Assembly: GCA_032017425.1 (NCBI GenBank)
Contig: DALZPW010000006.1
Strand: one strand, 5' to 3'
DNA: 64,000 bases
Source of the DNA: Faucicola tetraodonis
GTDB taxonomy: Bacteria; Pseudomonadota; Gammaproteobacteria; Pseudomonadales; Moraxellaceae
Each line of letters opens with the position of its first letter. Position 1 is the stretch's first letter. A program made the translations under genes and the position numbers. This document shows positions 42,236-51,314 of this stretch, one piece after another. The notes beneath the pieces are model-generated. The model was not told the origin of the DNA. It ran no database searches and saw only the letters and a program-made list of their open reading frames with translations.

Positions 42236-42943
42236 TTAGTTTTCTTTGACAAACAGATAGCCTTTACTGCGAACGGTTTTGATACGTTTTGGGTTTTCTG
42301 GATCATCACCAATTTTTGGACGGATACGAGAAATACGTACGTCAATCGAGCGGTCTTGACCATCATACTCGATACCACGCAGACGTTCAAAAATATCTTC
42401 ACGCGATAAGATACGACCTGCATTTGATGCCAATAACCACAATAAATCATATTCCGCACTGGTAAAGTCAACAAGCTCATCATTCAAAGTAACCGAACGA
42501 CCGCCGTTATCAATAACCAAATCGCCAAATTCAAGACGCTGTGGCACTTCATCAGTTGGTGCGGTATCAGAACGGCGCAATAGTGCACGAATGCGCGCTA
42601 ATAACACACGCGGCTGAACGGGTTTTGCCACGTAGTCATCCGCACCCATTTCTAGACCTAATACTTGGTCCATATCTTCGGTACGCGCAGTTAGCATTAA
42701 GATAGGGTTATGAAAATGAGGACGTACTTCACGGCATACCGTCAGACCGTCACTACCTGGCAACATCACATCAAGCACCACCATGTCAGGCTGCTCAGCC
42801 ACGATACGACGAATGGCACGGTTACCATCAGTTTCAATTGCCACATCTAGACCATTTTTACGCAAATAATCTTGGGTTAAGGTTGCAAGACGCTCATCAT
42901 CCTCTACAATCAATACTCGGGGTATCAACTCTTCTTCTGACAT
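42236..42943 (-). CDS. bfmR: OmpR-family response regulator, BfmR-like
   Basis: 235 residues from the ATG at 42943, which has GGAGG 5 bases upstream; an ATG at 42955 is less likely. Receiver domain: VLIVEDDERLATLTQDYLRK, phosphorylated Asp in MVVLDVMLPGSDG, Thr/Lys pockets in PILMLTARTED and YVAKPVQPRVLLARI. The DNA-binding winged helix contains EYDLLWLLASNAGRILSRED and RSIDVRISRIRPKIGDDPEN, then VRSKGYLFV. The sequence is very close to Acinetobacter BfmR in my recollection, the main argument for a Moraxellaceae source. The kinase gene follows 213 bases downstream. Confidence 0.9.
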   Translation of the reverse strand: MSEEELIPRVLIVEDDERLATLTQDYLRKNGLDVAIETDGNRAIRRIVAEQPDMVVLDVMLPGSDGLTVCREVRPHFHNPILMLTARTEDMDQVLGLEMGADDYVAKPVQPRVLLARIRALLRRSDTAPTDEVPQRLEFGDLVIDNGGRSVTLNDELVDFTSAEYDLLWLLASNAGRILSREDIFERLRGIEYDGQDRSIDVRISRIRPKIGDDPENPKRIKTVRSKGYLFVKEN

Positions 42944-43290
42944 AATTTCCTCCAAAAAATTTTATACATACTCTTAATACTTATATCAGAATATATCTTT
43001 ATTTATCTATCAGCAATAGGTAATGAAAGTTTACGCATTACCTGTACTACTACAATATAATTGAATTAATTTAGCGAAAAAATAGCCAATTTAATATTGT
43101 TAAAACGTAACTAAACATAAAAAAAGTATAAATACCACATATAATAAGCTTTAAAAACATACCATATAAGGTTATCTGTTTGGTAACGGATAAAATTTTT
43201 TGCTACCTTTGGTTTAAAAGATAATTAGCAAATTTTTAAGTACCCTTTTTTAATCACGCTTTTTTTAAGCACTTATATTTTCAATCACCC
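42944..43290. other. AT-rich spacer upstream of bfmR
   Basis: This 347-base region between bfmR and the atp terminator is strongly AT-rich and holds the bfmR promoter on the minus strand. No individual promoter boxes are convincing and no small gene was found. Confidence 0.4.
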
Positions 43291-43320
43291 ATAAAAAAAA
43301 CAGTGGTCATAGCCACTGTC
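43291..43320 (-). terminator. Terminator of the atp operon
   Basis: ACAGTGG / CCACTGT stem with a 6-base loop; on the minus strand it is followed by eight T. It lies about 25 bases after the atpC stop. Confidence 0.85.
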
Positions 43321-43342
43321 TTTAAACATAGTACCATCAAAA

Positions 43343-43759
43343 TTAGGCACGGTTTTTGAATTTTTGTAAGGTTTGCAATTGTGCCAAAGATTCTGCCAAT
43401 GCTGCCAAAGCCGCAGAGGTGTCGATATCGGCTTTTTGATTTTGCAAGCTTTGTTCTGCATGACGACGTGCTTCCAAAATTTTGGCTTCATCTAAGTCAT
43501 GCGCACGTACTGCCGTATCTGCCAATACCGTCACTAAATGCGGTTGTACTTCTAAAACACCACCTGATACATACACCATTTCATCATTGCCATTGCTGGT
43601 TTTGATCTGCATGGTGCCCGGCTTTAATAGCGTAATAAAAGGAATATGTCCTGGCAAAATACCGACTTCACCTTCTACCCCAGTAGCAATTAACATACTA
43701 ATCTCACCAGAGTAGATAGTTTCTTTCGCACTGACGACATTACATTGTAAAGTTGCCAC
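43343..43759 (-). CDS. atpC: F1Fo ATP synthase epsilon subunit
   Basis: 138 residues, family length. Regulatory epsilon subunit of the F1 rotor. N-terminal beta-sandwich: MATLQCNVVSAKETIYSGEI, then VEGEVGILPGHIPFITLLKPG (the conserved GxxGILPGHxP), then YVSGGVLEVQPHLVTVLADTA; the C-terminal helical hairpin (DEAKILEARRHAEQSL) completes the fold. Last gene of the atp operon, 81 bases after atpD, with an inverted repeat between them, then the terminator. Confidence 0.96.
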   Translation of the reverse strand: MATLQCNVVSAKETIYSGEISMLIATGVEGEVGILPGHIPFITLLKPGTMQIKTSNGNDEMVYVSGGVLEVQPHLVTVLADTAVRAHDLDEAKILEARRHAEQSLQNQKADIDTSAALAALAESLAQLQTLQKFKNRA

Positions 43760-43795
43760 AGTTCTCTCCTATGGTATTGCAAAATTAGGTTGATA

Positions 43796-43830
43796 AAACC
43801 CTGTTACTTTATTTTAAACTAACAGGGTTT
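43796..43830 (-). other. Hairpin between atpD and atpC
   Basis: AAACCCTGTTA / TAACAGGGTTT, 11-base arms with a 13-base loop, in the 81-base gap. T run after it is short (TTTT), so it may slow or partly stop transcription, or stabilise the upstream mRNA end. Confidence 0.6.
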
Positions 43831-43840
43831 GATTGAGAAA

Positions 43841-45241
43841 TTAGCCGCGTAGTTTTTCTGCTGCAGCAACCACTTCTTCAATACCACCTTTCATGTAGAA
43901 TGCTTGTTCTGGCAAGTCATCATACTCACCATTCAAGATTGCTTTAAAGCTTTGAATGGTTTCACGGATTGGTACGTATTTCCCTGGTGAGCCAGTGAAT
44001 ACCTCTGCAACGTGGAAAGGTTGTGACAAGAAACGTTGGATTTTACGTGCACGGTATACCACTAATTTATCATCTTCTGATAATTCGTCCATACCCAAAA
44101 TCGCAATAATGTCTTTCAACTCTTTAAAGCGTTGTAACACTTCTTGGACACCACGAGCAACAGTATAGTGCTCTTCACCAATGACCAGTGGGTCTAACTG
44201 ACGCGACGTTGAGTCTAGTGGGTCAACCGCTGGGTAAATACCTTGTGAAGCAATATCACGGCTCAATACCACTGTTGCGTCTAAGTGAGCAAAGGTTGTC
44301 GCAGGTGATGGGTCAGTCAAGTCATCGGCAGGAACGTATACCGCTTGAACAGAAGTAATAGAACCTGATTGGGTTGAAGTAATACGTTCTTGTAATACAC
44401 CCATCTCTTCTGCAAGCGTTGGCTGATAACCTACCGCAGATGGCATACGACCTAATAATGCTGATACTTCGGTACCCGCTAGTGTATAACGATAAATATT
44501 ATCAACAAACAATAATACGTCACGACCCTTACCGTTCTCATCTTTTTCGTCACGGAAGTATTCCGCCATGGTCAAACCGGTCAAGGCAACACGTAAACGG
44601 TTTCCTGGTGGCTCATTCATCTGACCATACACCATCGCAACTTTATCAAGTACGTTTGAATCTTTCATCTCGTGGTAGAAGTCATTCCCTTCACGGGTAC
44701 GCTCACCTACGCCAGCAAATACCGATAAACCTGAGTGTGCTTTTGCGATGTTATTGATAAGTTCCATCATGTTAACGGTTTTACCAACACCTGCGCCACC
44801 GAACAGACCGACTTTACCGCCTTTAGCAAATGGGCATAATAAGTCAATTACTTTAATACCGGTTTCTAAAAGTTCAGTAGAGTTTGATTGTTCGTCGTAG
44901 CTTGGCGCTTCACGGTGAATCGCCCAAGTGTTGCTATGCTCTACCGGACCTGCTTCGTCGATTGGGCGTCCTAAAACATCCATGATACGACCTAGGGTAC
45001 CTTTACCCACAGGTACAGAGATTGGTGCGCCAGTGTTGCTAACTGGTAGACCACGTTTTAGACCTTCAGTAGAACCCATGGCGATAGTACGTACGATACC
45101 ATCACCCAATTGTTGTTGTACTTCTAATGTAGTTTCTGTGCCTTCAACTTTTAAGGCATCATAAATTCTTGGTACGCTTTGACGGTCAAATTCAACGTCA
45201 ATAACCGCGCCAATAATCTGTACAATACGACCGCTACTCAT
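43841..45241 (-). CDS. atpD: F1Fo ATP synthase beta subunit
   Basis: 466 residues. Catalytic subunit of F1. Walker A is VGLFGGAGVGKTVNMMELIN (about residue 150), the catalytic Glu region is VFAGVGERTREGNDF, Walker B is DVLLFVDNIYRYTLAGTE, and the adenine pocket and DELSEDD at the C-terminus are present. It is the most conserved gene of the operon. Ribosome site AAGGAGA before the ATG. Downstream of atpG with a 25-base gap. One possible curiosity is IYRYTLAGTE where most species have IFRFTQAGSE. Confidence 0.98.
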   Translation of the reverse strand: MSSGRIVQIIGAVIDVEFDRQSVPRIYDALKVEGTETTLEVQQQLGDGIVRTIAMGSTEGLKRGLPVSNTGAPISVPVGKGTLGRIMDVLGRPIDEAGPVEHSNTWAIHREAPSYDEQSNSTELLETGIKVIDLLCPFAKGGKVGLFGGAGVGKTVNMMELINNIAKAHSGLSVFAGVGERTREGNDFYHEMKDSNVLDKVAMVYGQMNEPPGNRLRVALTGLTMAEYFRDEKDENGKGRDVLLFVDNIYRYTLAGTEVSALLGRMPSAVGYQPTLAEEMGVLQERITSTQSGSITSVQAVYVPADDLTDPSPATTFAHLDATVVLSRDIASQGIYPAVDPLDSTSRQLDPLVIGEEHYTVARGVQEVLQRFKELKDIIAILGMDELSEDDKLVVYRARKIQRFLSQPFHVAEVFTGSPGKYVPIRETIQSFKAILNGEYDDLPEQAFYMKGGIEEVVAAAEKLRG

Positions 45242-45266
45242 TACGCTCTCCTTGAATGTAGGTCAA

Positions 45267-46145
45267 TTATGAAACAGCAGCAGCACCGCCAACGATTTCC
45301 GAAATTTCTCGGGTAATCGCCGCTTGACGCAGCTTGTTGTAAACCAATTGTAATTCGTTAATTAAGTTACCTGCGTTATCCGTTGCTGCTTTCATAGCAA
45401 CCATACGTGCAGACTGTTCAGAAGCAATATTTTCTACCACGCCTTGATAGACGATTGATTCAACATAACGTCCCATTAAACCATCAAGCAGCTCTTTGGT
45501 AGTTGGCTCATAGATATAGTCCCAGCTGTGTTCACGATTTGCCATCGTTTCATCAACCAAAGACTCAGCCGCAATCGGTACTAAGCGTTGCACACTAGGA
45601 TTTTGGGTCATGGCATTAACGAATTCGTTATATACCAGGTAAATCTCATCAATTTCACCACGATTATACGCATCAAGCATTACTTGAACTGGCACACTAA
45701 GTTGCTCAAAGCTTGGGTTATCACCATAGTGAGTTTCCGCAGCAATCACCGTACCACCGAATGTTTTAAAGAAGCTCACGCCTTTTTGACCAATCACCGC
45801 AAAACGCGTTTCAACCGCTTGGCTCTTTTGTTGTTTAACGTGCTGCATCAATTTTTTGAATAAGTTGATATTCAAACCACCTGCAAGACCACGGTCAGAA
45901 CTGACTACAATATAGCCAACACGATTAACCGGACGAGGTACTAGGTAAGGATGTTTGTAGTCTGGTGAAGCTTTAACTAGATGAGAAACCACTCGACGCA
46001 TGCTATCAGCATAAGGACGACCTAGTTGCATACGTTCTTGGGCACGTCGCATCTTACTCGCTGCAACCATTTGCATGGCGCGAGTAATTTTCTGGGTACT
46101 TTTAATACTAGCAACTTTTGCTCGAATTTCTTTTAAACTTGCCAT
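45267..46145 (-). CDS. atpG: F1Fo ATP synthase gamma subunit
   Basis: 292 residues. Central stalk of F1 that couples rotation to catalysis. N-terminal helix KEIRAKVASIKSTQKITRAM and AASKMRRAQERM are typical; the middle Rossmann-like domain contains VSSDRGLAGGLNINLFKKL (the SDRGLCGG motif has Ala here in place of Cys) and the C-terminus KAATDNAGNLINELQLVYNK, RQAAITREISEIVGGAAAV is canonical. Gap to atpA is 141 bases and contains a hairpin. Confidence 0.97.
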   Translation of the reverse strand: MASLKEIRAKVASIKSTQKITRAMQMVAASKMRRAQERMQLGRPYADSMRRVVSHLVKASPDYKHPYLVPRPVNRVGYIVVSSDRGLAGGLNINLFKKLMQHVKQQKSQAVETRFAVIGQKGVSFFKTFGGTVIAAETHYGDNPSFEQLSVPVQVMLDAYNRGEIDEIYLVYNEFVNAMTQNPSVQRLVPIAAESLVDETMANREHSWDYIYEPTTKELLDGLMGRYVESIVYQGVVENIASEQSARMVAMKAATDNAGNLINELQLVYNKLRQAAITREISEIVGGAAAVS

Positions 46146-46213
46146 AAATAATCCATACAGCCATGTTTAGTTTCAGTCCACGCCCATTGATGTAACATGG
46201 ACGAAATTTGGAA

Positions 46214-46249
46214 AAATGAACAAAGTAATCATAACCCCTTTGTTCATTT
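46214..46249 (-). other. Hairpin between atpA and atpG
   Basis: AAATGAACAAAG / CTTTGTTCATTT, 12-base perfect arms around a 12-base loop in the 141-base atpA-atpG gap. No T tract follows on the transcribed strand, so mRNA stability or processing is more likely than termination. Confidence 0.6.
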
Positions 46250-46286
46250 GTTCTATGACAATGCAGTTCTAAAATTTCACTGAATC

Positions 46287-47831
46287 TTAGAATGAATGAT
46301 TTTGCTTATAGTTTTCAATCGCTGATTTGAATTGGTTTGCGATATCATCATTATAGTTGGCAGTGTTATCAATGTCTGCCATAAAATCACCATGTTGGTC
46401 ACGTAGGTAACGTAACAAACCTGCTTCAAATGCACCCACTTTGTTCACTGGGACATCAGCTAGATAACCTTCGTTAGAAGCATAAATTACCGCAGCTTGT
46501 TCAGCGATGCTCATTGGTGCGTATTGATTTTGTTTCATCAATTCAGTCACACGTTGACCATGGTCAAGCTGTTTACGGGTCGCGTCATCTAAGTCAGAAG
46601 CAAACTGTGCAAAAGCTGCCAATTCACGATACTGTGCCAATGCGGTACGGATACCACCTGACAATTTTTTGATGATTTTAGTTTGCGCTGCACCACCCAC
46701 ACGAGAAACTGAAATACCCGCATTCACCGCTGGACGGATACCTGAGTTAAACAAGCTTGACTCTAGGAATATCTGACCGTCGGTGATTGAAATCACGTTG
46801 GTTGGTACGAATGCTGATACGTCACCTGCTTGGGTTTCAATAATTGGCAAGGCAGTTAACGAACCTGTTTTACCTGTTACCGCACCGTTGGTGAATTTTT
46901 CTACATACTCAGCGCTTACACGTGAAGCGCGCTCTAATAGACGTGAGTGAAGGTAGAATACGTCACCTGGGTAAGCTTCACGTCCTGGTGGACGACGTAA
47001 AAGCAATGAAATTTGACGATAGGCTACGGCTTGTTTTGATAAATCATCATAAATGATAAGCGCATCTTCACCGCGGTCACGGAAGTATTCACCCATAGTA
47101 CAACCAGAGTATGGCGCGATGTACTGCAGTGCTGCTGGTTCAGAAGCAGATGCAACCACAACCGTTGTATAAGCTAATGCGCCCGTTTCTTCTAGTTTAC
47201 GTACCACGTTTGCGATTGTTGAACGTTTTTGACCAACGGCTACGTATACACATTTAATGCCCGAGTGTTTTTGCGCGATGATCGCATCGATTGCCATGGC
47301 TGTTTTACCAGTTTGGCGGTCACCAATAATAAGCTCACGTTGACCACGTCCGATTGGAATCATGGTATCAACAGCTTTATAACCTGTCATTACTGGCTCA
47401 TCAACTGATTGACGGTCGATAACGCCTGGGGCGATTTTTTCAACTTTATCCGTTAATTTGGCGTTAATTGGGCCTTTACCATCGATAGGATTACCCAGTG
47501 CATCTACCACACGACCTAAAAGCTCGGGTCCAACTGGTACTTCTAAAATACGACCAGTACAGTAAGCTTTTTGTCCTTCTTGGAGATTCAAGTATTCACC
47601 TAGAACAACCGCGCCGACTGAGTCTTGTTCAAGGTTTAGCGCCATACCATATACGCCACCTTCAAACTCAATCATTTCGCCGTACATGGCATCTTCAAGA
47701 CCATGAATCTGTACGATACCGTCAGATACCATGACAATAGTGCCTTCGTTCTTTGCTGTGGCACCCGCAGTCAGGTCTTGAATTCGCTGCTTAATCAGAT
47801 TACTGATTTCCGCTGGATTCAATTGTTGCAT
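46287..47831 (-). CDS. atpA: F1Fo ATP synthase alpha subunit
   Basis: 514 residues. Non-catalytic nucleotide-binding subunit of F1. It begins MQQLNPAEISNLIKQRIQDL; Walker A is IIGDRQTGKTAMAIDAIIAQ near residue 172; the alpha-specific ALIIYDDLSKQAVAYRQISL, RPPGREAYPGDVFYLHSRLL and the SVSRVGGAAQTK signature near residue 373 are present. AGGAAC lies before the ATG. It follows atpH after 47 bases. Confidence 0.98.
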   Translation of the reverse strand: MQQLNPAEISNLIKQRIQDLTAGATAKNEGTIVMVSDGIVQIHGLEDAMYGEMIEFEGGVYGMALNLEQDSVGAVVLGEYLNLQEGQKAYCTGRILEVPVGPELLGRVVDALGNPIDGKGPINAKLTDKVEKIAPGVIDRQSVDEPVMTGYKAVDTMIPIGRGQRELIIGDRQTGKTAMAIDAIIAQKHSGIKCVYVAVGQKRSTIANVVRKLEETGALAYTTVVVASASEPAALQYIAPYSGCTMGEYFRDRGEDALIIYDDLSKQAVAYRQISLLLRRPPGREAYPGDVFYLHSRLLERASRVSAEYVEKFTNGAVTGKTGSLTALPIIETQAGDVSAFVPTNVISITDGQIFLESSLFNSGIRPAVNAGISVSRVGGAAQTKIIKKLSGGIRTALAQYRELAAFAQFASDLDDATRKQLDHGQRVTELMKQNQYAPMSIAEQAAVIYASNEGYLADVPVNKVGAFEAGLLRYLRDQHGDFMADIDNTANYNDDIANQFKSAIENYKQNHSF

Positions 47832-47878
47832 TGCACTGTTCCTTAATTTTTACTGACTAGAATCAATTTTGTTGAAAT

Positions 47879-48481
47879 TTATGCCGTCAGCTGTGTTTTT
47901 AACTGTTTTAATTTGCCACGTACAGAGTCATCGATTACTTTGTCACCGACCTTAATCGTCACACCTGCAATTAGGGCAGGGTCTACATTGACATGTAGTA
48001 CGACCTTCGCGCCTAGGGAGGTAGCAAGTCGGTGTTCAATGAGTTGCTCTTGCACTTGCGTTAATGGATATGCCGACGTGACATATGCATGAACTTCTTT
48101 TGCATCAGCGGCTTTTAATAAACCAAAACGCTCATTGATACTGGGTAATAATGCCAAACGATCTTGCTCTGCAAGTTGCGTCAAAAAATTAACAAAAGCA
48201 TTGGAATCTGCTTGTGCCCCACCCTCAATAGCGGTGCTTAAAGTTTTAAACACGGTATTGCTATCTTCAGGTGAACTTTGGTTATAAAGGTCTTTTAAAG
48301 TAGCGACTTTAGCTTGTGCAGCAACTGCTGGATTATTGATATAATCGGCAAATGCTTTATCACTAACGATGGCATTCATCACGTTTAAGTAATCTTGCCA
48401 CTCATTGACAGCGTGATGCTCTTTAGCATAATCAAATGCTGCTTTTGCATAGGGTCTTGCTAAGGTTGATAAATCAGCCAT
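47879..48481 (-). CDS. atpH: F1Fo ATP synthase delta subunit
   Basis: 200 residues from the ATG at 48481 (a second ATG lies at 48484, too close to the GAGGA ribosome site to be optimal). Part of the peripheral stalk joining F1 to subunit b. N-terminal domain: LSTLARPYAKAAFDYAKEH; C-terminal end: VTIKVGDKVIDDSVRGKLKQL, both diagnostic. The middle carries an extra stretch (around QSSPEDSNTVFKTLSTAIEG) that makes it about 20 residues longer than the usual 177-181. The start and end are intact, so it is a natural insertion, not a frameshift. Confidence 0.94.
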   Translation of the reverse strand: MADLSTLARPYAKAAFDYAKEHHAVNEWQDYLNVMNAIVSDKAFADYINNPAVAAQAKVATLKDLYNQSSPEDSNTVFKTLSTAIEGGAQADSNAFVNFLTQLAEQDRLALLPSINERFGLLKAADAKEVHAYVTSAYPLTQVQEQLIEHRLATSLGAKVVLHVNVDPALIAGVTIKVGDKVIDDSVRGKLKQLKTQLTA

Positions 48482-48506
48482 CATATCCTCACTGTACGGT
48501 TGCTAC

Positions 48507-48977
48507 TTATAACTTGGCTGCCAATTGGTTTAACATATTGGCATGAGTTTCTGGATTGACCTTTTCTTGTAAGATTTTTTCGGCACCGAGTACGGCAAGT
48601 TCTGCAACCTGCGCGCGTAAACCTTCACGGGCTTTATTAATTTCTTGATCAATTGCTTCACGCGCTTGTTGACGAATACGTTCGCCTTCCACTTGTGCTT
48701 GCACTCTGGCATCTTCAATCATTTGATTGGCGCTTTTGTTCGCTTGGTCAATGAGTGAAGCGGCTTTTGCTTTTGCTGCGATAAGCTCTTGCTCTGCAGC
48801 TTGTGATGCAGTTGCTAAGTCTGCTTTGGCTTTTTCGGCAGCATTTAGGCCATCTGCGATTTTACGTTGGCGATCCGAAATAGCAGCAACCAAAGGCGGC
48901 CACACAAACTTCATGCAAAACATCACGAAGATGGCGAATGCAATCGATTGTCCAATTAGGGTTGCATTGATATTCAC
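48507..48977 (-). CDS. atpF: F1Fo ATP synthase b subunit
   Basis: 156 residues. One N-terminal membrane helix (MNINATLIGQSIAFAIFVMF, CMKFVWPPL) followed by a long charged coiled coil, the peripheral stalk. The SDRQRKIADGLNAAEKAK segment and EEILKQA-like repeats EKAKADLATASQAAEQELI are characteristic, ending EVAAKL-like NQLAAKL. Length equals E. coli AtpF (156). It is 25 bases from atpH. Upstream gap of about 79 bases to atpE holds an inverted repeat. Confidence 0.96.
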   Translation of the reverse strand: MNINATLIGQSIAFAIFVMFCMKFVWPPLVAAISDRQRKIADGLNAAEKAKADLATASQAAEQELIAAKAKAASLIDQANKSANQMIEDARVQAQVEGERIRQQAREAIDQEINKAREGLRAQVAELAVLGAEKILQEKVNPETHANMLNQLAAKL

Positions 48978-49012
48978 TTAGAATCCCTCGTTAATTAAGT
49001 TTCTTCAATCCT

Positions 49013-49036
49013 TGTCCACATAAGATGATGTGGACA
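49013..49036 (-). other. Hairpin between atpE and atpF
   Basis: TGTCCACAT / ATGTGGACA, perfect 9-base arms around a 6-base loop, in the 79-base atpE-atpF gap. No T tract. atpE must be made in excess (c ring), so an mRNA-stabilising hairpin after atpE is a reasonable role. Confidence 0.6.
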
Positions 49037-49056
49037 TTGTACTGATAGTGTACCTA

Positions 49057-49299
49057 TTAACCTGCTAAAGGATTTGCGAATAACAATAACATTGCAATAC
49101 CAACACCGATCATCGGTACGGCGTCAAGAAGACCTGCCACGATGAACATACGAGTTTGCAATTGTGAACCTAGTTCTGGTTGACGAGCGACGCCCTCTAA
49201 GAATTTGCCACCTAAGATTGCAAAGCCAATACCTGTGCCTAGTGCACCTAAACCGATTAGCAAAGCAACGGCAAGAACGGTCATACCTTCTAGAGTCAT
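49057..49299 (-). CDS. atpE: F1Fo ATP synthase c subunit
   Basis: 80 residues, two membrane helices, the proteolipid that forms the Fo rotor ring. GLGALGTGIGFAILGGKFLEG is the Gly-rich first helix and polar loop (RQPEL motif in ARQPELGSQLQ). The ion-binding carboxylate is an Asp in GLLDAVPMIGVGIAML, the proton-type pattern (no Na+-type Gln-Glu/Ser signature is seen). GAGGA lies 7-8 bases before the ATG. It follows atpB after 27 bases. Confidence 0.97.
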   Translation of the reverse strand: MTLEGMTVLAVALLIGLGALGTGIGFAILGGKFLEGVARQPELGSQLQTRMFIVAGLLDAVPMIGVGIAMLLLFANPLAG

Positions 49300-49326
49300 T
49301 GATGTATCCTCATTACTGTTTTGAAA

Positions 49327-50202
49327 TTAATGTTCAGTTTGTGATGCAAGGCTAAGATAGACAATGGTTAGCATCATGAAAACGAACGCTTGCAAAGTGA
49401 TTACTAAAATGTGGAAGATTGCCCACGGTACTGATAACACCCATTGAATCCAAAATGGCATAAGGGCGATTAACACAAAAATTAATTCACCTGCATACAT
49501 GTTACCAAAAAGTCGTAAGCCAAGTGAGATAGGTTTTGCGATTAGAGTTACAAACTCTAGGATAAAGTTCACTGGAATCAATAAGATTTTAGCGATTGGG
49601 TTTTTTGCGCTAAATGGATGAAGGGTTAATTCACCAATAAAACCGCCAAAACCTTTTTCTTTAATACTATAAAAAATGATCAGTGCAAATACTGAGAACG
49701 ACATACCAAGCGTCACATTTGGGTCAGTACTTGGTACGACTTTCATGTAAACATGGTGTGGGTTATGTCCTAGCAGACCACCAATTTTTTGTGCAATGAC
49801 AGGCAAATAATCAACTGGCAGAAGATCCATGAAGTTCATCAAGAAAATCCACACAAAAATTGTCAGTGCTAATGGCGCAATAACCTTTGATGTGCCATGA
49901 TAAGTATCACGAACGTTACTATCAACAAACTCCACAATCATTTCAATAAAAGCTTGCATTTTGCCGGGTACACCCGAGGTCGCTCTTTTTGCCACCATAT
50001 AAAAAATGGCACAAAAAAGAACCCCTAAACCAATCGACCACAGCATTGAGTCTAAATGAATCGCATTGAAACCCATTTCAGAAGCTTGCTGTTTGGTTTC
50101 GGCAACTATCCAACCTTCTGTTGGGTGATTACCGAAAGTCCAGTTTGTCAAGTGGTGATTGATATACTCATTTGAAGTAATTTCTGCGTTTGCTTCTGCC
50201 AT
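49327..50202 (-). CDS. atpB: F1Fo ATP synthase a subunit
   Basis: 291 residues, membrane channel of Fo. The essential Arg is in the segment AKPISLGLRLFGNMYAGELIF near residue 225; C-terminal helices end in FVFMMLTIVYLSLASQTEH. Five or more membrane helices are visible (SIGLGVLFCAIFYMVAK, PLALTIFVWIFLMNFMDLL). It has an N-terminal extension of about 40 residues. The upstream gap to atpI is 467 bases, unusual for this cluster, and contains two dyads. Confidence 0.96.
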   Translation of the reverse strand: MAEANAEITSNEYINHHLTNWTFGNHPTEGWIVAETKQQASEMGFNAIHLDSMLWSIGLGVLFCAIFYMVAKRATSGVPGKMQAFIEMIVEFVDSNVRDTYHGTSKVIAPLALTIFVWIFLMNFMDLLPVDYLPVIAQKIGGLLGHNPHHVYMKVVPSTDPNVTLGMSFSVFALIIFYSIKEKGFGGFIGELTLHPFSAKNPIAKILLIPVNFILEFVTLIAKPISLGLRLFGNMYAGELIFVLIALMPFWIQWVLSVPWAIFHILVITLQAFVFMMLTIVYLSLASQTEH

Positions 50203-50669
50203 AATCTTAACTTCTTTTTTATATTGAGCCGATAATAGAGGGAGTTAGCGTCAGATATTTTGTCTAATCACAAAAATTTGTAACTTAACACTATAATCGT
50301 ATCTAACTGAGCTGATGATACTCAATGAGAAGTGCAAACATGACGTCAAAGGCACATCGAGGCGTTTAAGCAATCTGCTTAACTAAGGTGATGAACCGTG
50401 AATAAACAACTTGTTTATCAACGTAATAATATAGGCTATCGACCTACTGTGTTTTGCTTGACTCAAATAAGTGGGTCATCAGTAAAACATATATGCAATT
50501 GCTTGAAAACTAATTCTTTTTAGCCAATTAGCGCTGAGCAATCGCACCTTCAAAAAATTTTCACTATATTAATTCAACTGTTACCTTTTTGTAAAGGATT
50601 AAATAGATTTATTTGTGATTTAGTTTAGGTTATTTCCAGGATTACGAGATAAATGTAAAAGGCCTTTTT
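50203..50669. other. Unusually large gap between atpI and atpB with two dyads
   Basis: This 467-base gap lies inside an otherwise tight operon. TTAAGCA-ATC-TGCTTAA-type dyad sits at 50366-50382 (7-base arms), and a near-perfect ATAAACAA-C-TTGTTTAT palindrome at 50402-50418. It may hold an extra promoter for atpBEFHAGDC (transcribed leftwards). No gene is convincing here. Confidence 0.5.
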
Positions 50670-51071
50670 TTACCAAGGATTTCGGTAAGTGATAATGAGG
50701 TAACTCATTTGCAAAATTAAGTAGCCCGCGAATACCGCAATGGCATTTAGCGGTTTTAACAGCAGAAAAATCAGTGCAAATCCAATAATGGTCAACACCC
50801 ACTTTGCCATATGCGCTTGATAAAAACGATGAACAATTTGACGACGCTGCTGATAGCCCGATTTGCTCAAGGAAATTTTAGCAAAGATGATTTGGCTCAC
50901 CCACCCTAGCACACTACCGGCTAGCAAATTTTTACTCACGGTATACTGGCTATTGCCTTGCCAAACATCCAACGCAACACCGATAGCAACCAGCCCAAGT
51001 ATCAGCCACGACTGCTTGTTGATAGATTGTTGGATAGACTGTGGGTCAAATGGCTTGGCTGGTTTTGACAT
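50670..51071 (-). CDS. atpI: F1Fo ATP synthase assembly subunit I
   Basis: 133 residues, four membrane helices (about 20-40, 48-68, 95-112, 115-130). AtpI helps c-ring assembly and Mg/Ca handling in the family; its sequence conservation is low. Visible features: SWLILGLVAIGVALDVWQG, ASVLGWVSQIIFAKIS-like second helix, and AMAKWVLTIIGFALIF-type third helix. The position at the head of atpBEFHAGDC is the main argument. A homologous small transporter is not excluded. Confidence 0.8.
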   Translation of the reverse strand: MSKPAKPFDPQSIQQSINKQSWLILGLVAIGVALDVWQGNSQYTVSKNLLAGSVLGWVSQIIFAKISLSKSGYQQRRQIVHRFYQAHMAKWVLTIIGFALIFLLLKPLNAIAVFAGYLILQMSYLIITYRNPW

Positions 51072-51314
51072 AGCAAAATAACGGCTAGCTGATTATGGGC
51101 AGGAATGATAAAAGTAGTATAGCAGAATCTTGATTAAAAATTTGGCTAAAGGTTGTTTTATCTATGCTGATGTTAATCGCCAGTCATTATGAATAGTGTA
51201 TTGTTAGACTTGTTATATTGCCCGGTATTTTTATAGCTGAATCGCTAATTTCTCAGACAAATTATGCGGTTTTCATGCTAAAGTAATTTGATAGTTATTG
51301 ATGATTTTATTGAT

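Noticed and set aside
51072..51314. Zur box in the atpI-zur divergent region
   Set aside because: TTGTTATATTG-like stretches occur but no dyad fitting the Zur consensus was found.
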